Under the pieces are notes generated by a model. The model was not told where the DNA came from. It made no database searches and worked only from the letters and a program-made list of their open reading frames with translations. From Terriglobia bacterium (GTDB lineage Bacteria; Acidobacteriota; Terriglobia; Bryobacterales; UBA6623), in assembly GCA_009838515.1 (NCBI GenBank), contig VXRL01000086.1:28228-92227 (forward strand): a DNA stretch of 64,000 nt, in the 5' to 3' direction. Made by a program: the position numbers and the translations under genes. This document shows positions 58,543 to 64,000 of the stretch, piece after piece; the stretch's first letter is position 1; the number at the start of each line of letters is the position of its first letter.

Positions 58543-59958
58543 ATGGAGATGCTCATTGCGGGGGACTGGACCGGCGGCTCCGGCTCGATCCCGGTCCTGA
58601 ATCCATACGACGGCAGCGAGGTCGACACCGTGCCGCGCGCCTCCAACGCCGACATCGACCGCGCCATCGCATTCGCGGTGGACGGCGCCAAGAAGGTCAA
58701 GGCGCTGTCGGGCTACGAACGCTACCACCTGCTGATGAAGGCTGCCGCCCTGATGGAAGAGCGCCTCGAGGACCTGGCCCGCACCATCACGCTCGAAGAG
58801 GGCAAGATCATCGCCGAGGCCCGCCTCGAAGTCGACCGCGCCCGCGAAACCATGATCGGCTCCGCCGAAGAGGCCAAGCGGCTCGGCTCGGAGGTCGTGC
58901 CGCTGGACGGGGCGCCGGGAACGGGCAACCGCTTCGGCTTCACGCTGCGCGTGCCCTGCGGCGTGGTGCTGGCGGTGACGCCGTTCAACTTCCCGCTCAA
59001 CCTCGTGTGCCACAAGATCGGCCCCGCCTTCGCGGCCGGCAACAGCGCCATTCTCAAACCCGCCACGGACACCCCTCTGGTAGCGCTGAAGTTCGCCAGG
59101 CTGCTGCTGGACGCGGGCCTGCCACCGGAGGCCATCCAGGTCGTGACCGGCTCCGGCAGCGAAGTCGGGCGCCAGCTCTGCTCGGACCCGCGCATCCGCA
59201 AGATCAGCTTCACCGGCAGCCGCGACGTCGGCGAGGCCATCTGCGGCATGGCCGGCCTCAAGAAGGTCACGATGGAGCTCGGCAGCAACTCGCCTGTCAT
59301 CGTGCTGCCGGACGCCGACTTGGACAAGGCCGCGAACGCGATCGTGGCGACCGGATTCGCGAACGCCGGCCAGGTCTGCATCAGCGCCCAGCGCATACTC
59401 GCCCACGAAAAGGTCTACGCCGACCTGCTCGACAGTCTCGGCCCTCGCGTGCAGGGCCTGCAGACGGGCAACCCGCTCGACGACGACGTCCGCGTCGGAC
59501 CCATGGTGCGCGAGAACGACGCGATTCGCGTGCAAGAGTGGATCCGCGATGCCGCCGCAACGGGCGGCCGCCTGCTCGCTGGCGGCGACCGCGCCGGGGC
59601 GATCGTCGAACCTGCCATCGTGGCCGATGTCAGCCCGGATATGCGCATTTCCTGCGACGAATTGTTCGGGCCGGCCGTGGGCCTGACGCCGTTCGAGTCG
59701 GTGGACGCGGCGATCGCCAGCGCCAACGACACCAACTACGGCCTGTCGGCCGCAATCTTCACCGAGAGCCTCGACAATGCGATGCGCTTCGCCAAGGAAG
59801 TCGATTCAGGCAACATCCATATCAACTGGGGCACCCAGTGGCGGGCCGACCTGATGCCCTACGGCGGCCTGAAGGAAAGCGGCTTTGGCAAGGAAGGGCC
59901 GCGCTACGCGGTCGAAGAGATGACCGAAACCAAGATGGTCGTGATGCACCTGCCCTGA
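58543..59958 (+). CDS. NAD(P)-dependent aldehyde dehydrogenase
   Basis: A 471-residue aldehyde dehydrogenase of the succinate-semialdehyde/lactaldehyde-type group. It has VTPFNFPLNLVCHKIGPA (NAD site), the glutamate in KKVTMELGSNSPVIV, the catalytic cysteine in FANAGQVCISAQR, and the C-terminal PYGGLKESGFGKEGPRYAVEEMTE. Start ATG 58543 has AAGGAGAA about six bases upstream; earlier in-frame codons are not conserved. It oxidises an aldehyde to an acid, but the substrate is not clear. It is divergent from the ThyX-like gene. Confidence 0.92.
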   Translation: MEMLIAGDWTGGSGSIPVLNPYDGSEVDTVPRASNADIDRAIAFAVDGAKKVKALSGYERYHLLMKAAALMEERLEDLARTITLEEGKIIAEARLEVDRARETMIGSAEEAKRLGSEVVPLDGAPGTGNRFGFTLRVPCGVVLAVTPFNFPLNLVCHKIGPAFAAGNSAILKPATDTPLVALKFARLLLDAGLPPEAIQVVTGSGSEVGRQLCSDPRIRKISFTGSRDVGEAICGMAGLKKVTMELGSNSPVIVLPDADLDKAANAIVATGFANAGQVCISAQRILAHEKVYADLLDSLGPRVQGLQTGNPLDDDVRVGPMVRENDAIRVQEWIRDAAATGGRLLAGGDRAGAIVEPAIVADVSPDMRISCDELFGPAVGLTPFESVDAAIASANDTNYGLSAAIFTESLDNAMRFAKEVDSGNIHINWGTQWRADLMPYGGLKESGFGKEGPRYAVEEMTETKMVVMHLP

Positions 59959-60089
59959 TCGCAGGAGCTGCCGAGCCTTCTCGCTGCGGGGCTCGGGGCC
60001 GGCGCGCGCCCGCGCAAAGATGAGGCTCGCCCTGCCGTCGGCCGGCCGCTGCGACCGGCCGTAGTGCGTTCTCCAACCCGAGAAGACTG

Positions 60090-61487
60090 GTGCGAGGGCG
60101 AGGGCGGCTGTTTCACGGGGACGCCCTCCGATTCCCGAAGTCCTACCCTCTGCGGCTGATCTGTCTGGCCCTGATCGGGACGGTCATCTGGCTGGCCTCG
60201 GAGCCGGAGGGTGTCAGCGAGCACGGCGGCGACGTCACCCCGTTCCTGCTGGCCTTTGCCGTGATCTTGCTCGCGGCCAGGGCGGGCGGAGAGATCTTCG
60301 AGCGGCTCAATCAGCCCGCTGTGCTGGGCGAGCTGGTGTTCGGCATCCTGCTGGGCAACCTCGGGCTCTTGGGACTGGAAGTCGAGGCCTTGCGGGACAC
60401 TCCGTTCCTTGCCGTTGCTGCCGAGATCAGGGTGATCCTGCTGCTCTTCCAAGTCGGCCTGGAGTGCGACTTGGACAACCTGCTGGCGGTTGGTCCGTCC
60501 GCGGTTACAGTTGCCGTGATCGGCGTCGCGGCGCCGCTGGCGCTGGGCTTCGCCGTCTCATCCGTCTTCATGCCGGAAGACGTCGCGTGGTACGCGCACC
60601 TCTTCGTCGGTGCCACGCTCGCCGCGACCAGCGTCGGGATCACGGCGCGGGTGCTGAAAGACCTGGAACTGATCGAGAAGGCCGAATCCAAGCTTGTCCT
60701 CGGCGCAGCCGTGGTCGACGACATCCTCGGGCTCGTCATATTGGCCTTCATGCTTGGCTTGGTGCACTCCGCAGATCAAGGCACGAGCGCTGGCCTCAGC
60801 CTGATGCCTCTCATCCTGATCGGCGTCAAGGCGGTCGGATTCCTTGCGGGCTCGATCCTCATGAGCCGCACGATCATCATGCCGATAATCTCGCTGGTGG
60901 AGCACTTCAAGTCAAAGTCCGGCGGCATGGTGCTCTCGGTAGCGTGTTGCTTCGTCATGGCGGCCCTCGCCGACCTGATAGGCCTGGCCGACATCGTCGG
61001 CGCCTTCGCGGCAGGGCTGGTCATCGACCGGGCCATCACCAAGTACTTCGGCGGCAAGGAACCGCTGCACAGGATCGAAAAGTCCGTAACGCCGCTCTGC
61101 GCCGTCTTCGTGCCGGTGTTCTTCGTCTACATGGGCATGCGCGTGGAGCTGTCGCTCTTCGCATTCCCGGCCGTGCTGGTCTTCGCAGCACTGCTGAGCG
61201 TGACCGCGGTTGTGAGCAAGCTGGTCTGCTCGCTCGGCGTGCTGGACAAGAGCCTCAACCGCATCGCCGTCGGTGTGAGCATGATTCCCCGCGGCGAGGT
61301 GGGGCTGATCTTTGCCGGCGTCGGATCCTCGGCGATGGTCTCCGGCAAGCCGCTGTTCTCAGCCGAGACGTTCTCCGCCATGGTCGCCATGGTCATGCTG
61401 ACGACATTGCTCACGCCGCCACTCATCGCAAGGGCGTTCGGGCGCGGCGGGCCGGGCGTTTCGCCCTCGCAGGCCGCCCAAGCCTGA
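60090..61487 (+). CDS. Monovalent cation:proton antiporter, CPA2 family
   Basis: A 465-residue CPA2-family Na+/H+ or K+/H+ antiporter. About 12-13 hydrophobic helices are present. Typical segments are NQPAVLGELVFGILLGNLGLL, then ATLAATSVGITARVLKDL, LGAAVVDDILGLVILAFM with its twin Asp in the transport site, and MIPRGEVGLIFAGVG. The C-terminal RCK/TrkA domain found in KefB/KefC is missing, so it is of the short NapA/GerN type. The start is GTG 60090. It is convergent with the FGE-like gene. Confidence 0.88.
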   Translation: MRGRGRLFHGDALRFPKSYPLRLICLALIGTVIWLASEPEGVSEHGGDVTPFLLAFAVILLAARAGGEIFERLNQPAVLGELVFGILLGNLGLLGLEVEALRDTPFLAVAAEIRVILLLFQVGLECDLDNLLAVGPSAVTVAVIGVAAPLALGFAVSSVFMPEDVAWYAHLFVGATLAATSVGITARVLKDLELIEKAESKLVLGAAVVDDILGLVILAFMLGLVHSADQGTSAGLSLMPLILIGVKAVGFLAGSILMSRTIIMPIISLVEHFKSKSGGMVLSVACCFVMAALADLIGLADIVGAFAAGLVIDRAITKYFGGKEPLHRIEKSVTPLCAVFVPVFFVYMGMRVELSLFAFPAVLVFAALLSVTAVVSKLVCSLGVLDKSLNRIAVGVSMIPRGEVGLIFAGVGSSAMVSGKPLFSAETFSAMVAMVMLTTLLTPPLIARAFGRGGPGVSPSQAAQA

Positions 61488-61502
61488 CCTTGCGACGCGC
61501 GG

Positions 61503-62381
61503 CTACGAGGCGTCGCCGGCGCAGCGGAATCCCAAGTTGTTCAGGCCCGAGTCAGGCGCGGTCATCTGCCGCGCAGCGACGCGGTAGCCCTGGCAGTAGT
61601 TCTCGCTGCAGAGCCAGCTGCCGCCGCGCTGGACCTTCTGATCACCGGTCCGCGGACCCTTCGGATCGTCCACCGGGGAGAAGCGGAAATAGTCCGGGGA
61701 ATACCAGTCCTGCACCCATTCCCAGACGTTGCCGGTCATGTCGTACAAGCCGTAGCCGTTGGGCGGGAACTTCTTGACCGGGCTGTGGCTTCCGTAGCCA
61801 TCCAGCGTGCGATCTTCGTTCGGGAATATGCCCTGCCACAGATTCGCATGATGGACGCCGCCCGGCGTCAGCTCGTCGCCCCACGCGAACTTGGCATCCG
61901 CCAAGCCGCCCCGGGCGGCGAACTCGAACTCCGCCTCCGTCGGCAGGCGGGCGCCGCGCCAGTCGCAGTACGCGACGGCGTCATCCCAAGAGAGGTGCAC
62001 GACCGGATAGTCGGCCATCTGCTCATGAGACGATCCCGGGCCGTGCGGACGGCGCCAGTCCGCCCCGTCACCCTTGGTCCAGCCGTTGCGGCGCGGGTCG
62101 AAGACGCCGGACCAGCCCAATCTCTCAGACTCGGTAACGTAGCCGGTGTCGTCGGCGAAGGCGGCGTACTGGCGGTTGGTGACCTCGTGCTCGTCCAGGT
62201 AGAACGGACCCACGCGGACCGGGTGCTCCGGCCCTTCGAAAGGCTCGCCTTCGTTCGTGCCCATCGTGAATTCGCCGCCCTCCAGCAGCACCATTCCGGA
62301 GACATCGGGAGGCGGCCCGGAGCTGCACGCGGTGCATAACAGCGCGGCGCCGGCAGCCGCAAGAAACGCTATGCGTAGCAT
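61503..62381 (-). CDS. Formylglycine-generating enzyme (sulfatase-modifying factor) family lipoprotein
   Basis: A 292-residue FGE/SUMF1-family protein. The family catalyses oxidation of a sulfatase active-site Cys to formylglycine. Both catalytic cysteines are present as C258 and C263 (GGSWLCSENYCQGYRVAAR), and the C-terminal APDSGLNNLGFRCA is nearly that of human SUMF1. Earlier motifs are EHEVTNRQYAAF and RLPTEAEFEFAARGG. The N-terminus has a signal peptide with Cys19 in a weak lipobox (LCTAC), so it may be an anchored periplasmic protein. The gene is convergent with the antiporter. It is a good candidate to activate the sulfatase at 2337-3869. Confidence 0.9.
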   Translation of the reverse strand: MLRIAFLAAAGAALLCTACSSGPPPDVSGMVLLEGGEFTMGTNEGEPFEGPEHPVRVGPFYLDEHEVTNRQYAAFADDTGYVTESERLGWSGVFDPRRNGWTKGDGADWRRPHGPGSSHEQMADYPVVHLSWDDAVAYCDWRGARLPTEAEFEFAARGGLADAKFAWGDELTPGGVHHANLWQGIFPNEDRTLDGYGSHSPVKKFPPNGYGLYDMTGNVWEWVQDWYSPDYFRFSPVDDPKGPRTGDQKVQRGGSWLCSENYCQGYRVAARQMTAPDSGLNNLGFRCAGDAS

Positions 62382-62464
62382 CCGCAGTATTATACGCGAG
62401 CAAAGCGAAACCCAAAAGGGCTAGGCTTAAGGAAGGGATTGAGCCCGTCGCGAATACCCGCGTC

Positions 62465-64000
62465 ATGCTAGGCCGTCGCACAATCCGGTCGTGCGTACTT
62501 TGCGCGTTGGCAGCGCTTGCGCTCGCCGGCACCGGTGCGGCGGAAAGCCTGAGCTGGCGGCGCTTGGGCGGCTCCGGCGTTGCGGCCGGGCTGGCCGGCC
62601 CGGCCGGCGGATCCGTGCAAGACGTTTGGTTCTCGGCCAACGGGCGCACCCTGTACGCCTCGCTGCAGGGCAGCGAAATATGGGCGAGCACCGACCTCGG
62701 CCTGAGCTGGGAGCGCGCCGAGAGTGCCGCAGCGGACTTCCCGGCCGCCTTGGAGAGAACCCGCCAATATGGCCGGTCCGGCACCGTGGTGCGCAATCCT
62801 TACCGGGCCGGCGTGGCCTACGCTCTCGGGGAGCACCTGTACCGCTCCGATGATGGCGGCGGCGAGTGGACCAACCTGACCGCCATCGGCGGCAACTCGC
62901 TGATAGGACGCTGGCAATCCGCGCTGGCGATCTCCCCGACAGATGCGGACGTAATCGTTGTCGGCAACTCGATGGGCTTGTGGAAATCCCACGATGCCGG
63001 CGTGACCTGGAGCAGCCTCAACTCAAGGCTGCCCAATTTCCCGGCCGCGCGCTTCCTCGCCACCAGCGCGGCTACGGCACCGTCCCTAGCGGCGCCGCAG
63101 CTGGGGACGCTGGAGCTGATTCGCACGGCCGCGGGCCGCACTTGGCGCGCCACCTTAGGCTCGCAGTTCGCGGAGAGCAGCATTCCGGCGGCGGAAAGGA
63201 CCGATCCGTCAATCACAGCGAATTTCCTGCCACCCGGATACGCGGTCTCGCACCGCGTCTGGCGCGACGGCAGGCCGGTCTCGCCCAGTCTGACCGGCTG
63301 CGCTTCCGAGGCTGGCTGCGCCGGTCAGGCGATCAGCGCGTTCGCCGTTGGCAACGGCCTCTGGGCCGGCACTTCGAACGGAAACATCTGGGTCTCGCCC
63401 GACGGCGGCGCGAACTGGGAGCGGGTCTGGACTGATCCGTGGGGCGCCGCGGTGACGAGCTTGTGGGTTGGCGCAGAACCGCATGCGGCCGCACTGGCCA
63501 CGGCCGGCGGCAGGATCGTGCGCTCCACCAACGGGGGCAGATCGTGGTTCGACATCACCTCGGACCTGCCGGATTCGAGCTGGGGGGCGGTGCAAGGCCA
63601 TCCCGAGGCCTCCGCCGTCTATGTCGCCGGGCCGCTCGGGATCTACTTCGCGAACGTAGACCTGGCGCAGCCGGGACCCGCCGGTTCGTGGTCCGCGATT
63701 TCGGGAAACCTGCCAGGAGGTTCGGTAGACGACCTGGCGATCGAGCCGAACCGCGGCCGCCTGTACGCCGCCGTGCCCGGCTTCGGCGTCTATTGGGCCC
63801 ACGCTCCGCGACTGGATCAGGCGCTGCGGGCGCTGAGCTCGGCCGACTTGGCGGGCCGGCCTGCGGCACCCGGCAGCCTGCTCACCATCTTCGGGACCGA
63901 AGCCCTGAGCGCGCGGGCCGCCGGCCGGGGGGGGGGGGGTGGGGGTGCGCGGCGGGGGCCGCCACCCCGGCGAAGGCACTTAAGAGGGGCCGGCCCGAAG
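62465..64000 (+). CDS. Secreted BNR/VPS10-like repeat protein, truncated at window end
   Basis: A partial gene with 512 open codons to the window end. It begins with a signal peptide (CVLCALAALALAGTGAA) followed by several BNR/Asp-box-type repeats (IWASTDLGLSWERAE, LYRSDDGGGEWTNL, LWKSHDAGVTWSSL, IWVSPDGGANWERV, IVRSTNGGRSWFDI), as in sialidase-like and VPS10-like propellers. Near the end APGSLLTIFGTE resembles the beginning of the C-terminal domain that is frequent in Solibacter secreted proteins. From 63927 the sequence enters a long G run and the frame becomes unreliable. The start ATG 62465 is the first in frame. Confidence 0.7.
   Translation, partial: MLGRRTIRSCVLCALAALALAGTGAAESLSWRRLGGSGVAAGLAGPAGGSVQDVWFSANGRTLYASLQGSEIWASTDLGLSWERAESAAADFPAALERTRQYGRSGTVVRNPYRAGVAYALGEHLYRSDDGGGEWTNLTAIGGNSLIGRWQSALAISPTDADVIVVGNSMGLWKSHDAGVTWSSLNSRLPNFPAARFLATSAATAPSLAAPQLGTLELIRTAAGRTWRATLGSQFAESSIPAAERTDPSITANFLPPGYAVSHRVWRDGRPVSPSLTGCASEAGCAGQAISAFAVGNGLWAGTSNGNIWVSPDGGANWERVWTDPWGAAVTSLWVGAEPHAAALATAGGRIVRSTNGGRSWFDITSDLPDSSWGAVQGHPEASAVYVAGPLGIYFANVDLAQPGPAGSWSAISGNLPGGSVDDLAIEPNRGRLYAAVPGFGVYWAHAPRLDQALRALSSADLAGRPAAPGSLLTIFGTEALSARAAGRGGGGGGARRGPPPRRRHLRGAGPK
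63927..63945. other. Poly-G run, probable sequence artefact
   Basis: Thirteen G (63927-63939), then T and five more G. This falls inside a coding region where homologues would continue with an ordinary sequence, and the following bases give low-complexity protein. I suspect a contig-end artefact. Confidence 0.6.

Noticed and set aside
58345..59535. Extension of the ThyX-like frame by some 400 codons upstream
   Set aside because: It runs antisense through the aldehyde dehydrogenase gene; ThyX-like homology starts at the MPHDAK start (58344).
58536..60023. A 495-codon plus-strand frame offset from the aldehyde dehydrogenase
   Set aside because: Arg/His/Gly-rich alternative frame of a confidently assigned gene.
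1..64000. CRISPR arrays, rRNA genes, complete insertion sequences and prophage genes
   Set aside because: Looked for by eye; no regularly spaced repeats, rRNA signatures, transposases, integrases or phage structural genes were seen.

Overview
The window is G+C-rich chromosomal DNA with short intergenic gaps, many TTG/GTG starts and Shine-Dalgarno sites. It looks like Acidobacteriota, most likely a Solibacter/Bryobacter-type lineage. The pointers are an Oar-like TonB-dependent receptor with an N-terminal carboxypeptidase-regulatory domain, a DUF1080 protein, a Tat-exported sulfatase with a matching formylglycine-generating enzyme, a split acyl-CoA mutase, and, in the truncated last gene, an APGSLLTIFGTE segment like the start of the C-terminal domain common in Solibacter secreted proteins. 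No rRNA or taxonomic marker is present, so this is inference. A 13-base G run near the right edge suggests a contig end of lower quality.

Layout. 0.3-9.2 kb: exported DUF1080 protein, murB and a sulfatase on minus; DUF2461, a UbiD-family decarboxylase, an adaptor lipoprotein, a MacB/LolD-type ATPase and an HpnI-like glycosyltransferase on plus. 9.3-15 kb: acyl-CoA mutase large subunit with a small Cys4 protein, a low-GC HhH-type protein, a DinB/YfiT protein, a DEAD-box helicase and cutA. 15-19.7 kb: a two-domain glycosyltransferase with a Wzt/Wzm-type exporter. 19.7-25 kb: M28 peptidase, HlyD-type adaptor, tRNA-Glu, a decayed small membrane gene, ada.

25.3-34.7 kb is the most distinctive part. 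It holds an ERG4/ERG24-type sterol reductase, a Rieske oxygenase of Neverland/SdmA/KshA type, a DUF1295 (steroid 5-alpha-reductase-like) membrane protein, a polytopic protein that may be EXPERA/EBP-like, a DUF1214 protein, a PAPS sulfotransferase, two SDRs and an SRPBCC lipid-binding protein. I read this as a sterol- or steroid-tailoring island. No squalene epoxidase or oxidosqualene cyclase is in the window, so the substrate could be made elsewhere in the genome or taken from a host.

34.8-44 kb: two sodium:solute symporters around a low-GC Nth-like glycosylase, then acetate kinase, lipoyl E2, lipB and lpd. 44.3-49.5 kb: two exported methyltransferases flanking an APC permease, a dolichyl-phosphate-mannose-synthase-like glycosyltransferase and an NHL-repeat protein. 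49.6-51.2 kb: a DprA/SMF-like protein with a phosphoribosyltransferase gene interrupted by one in-frame TGA. 51.4-64 kb: TonB-dependent receptor, PhoB-like regulator, queA, HAD phosphatase, a tandem ThyX-like protein, aldehyde dehydrogenase, CPA2 antiporter, FGE-type protein and a truncated BNR-repeat protein.

Connections: the FGE at 61.5 kb should be able to activate the sulfatase at 2.3 kb; E2, LipB and Lpd form a lipoylation/E2-E3 unit; the glycosyltransferase and ABC exporter form a surface-glycan unit; the 25-35 kb genes probably act on one lipid substrate.
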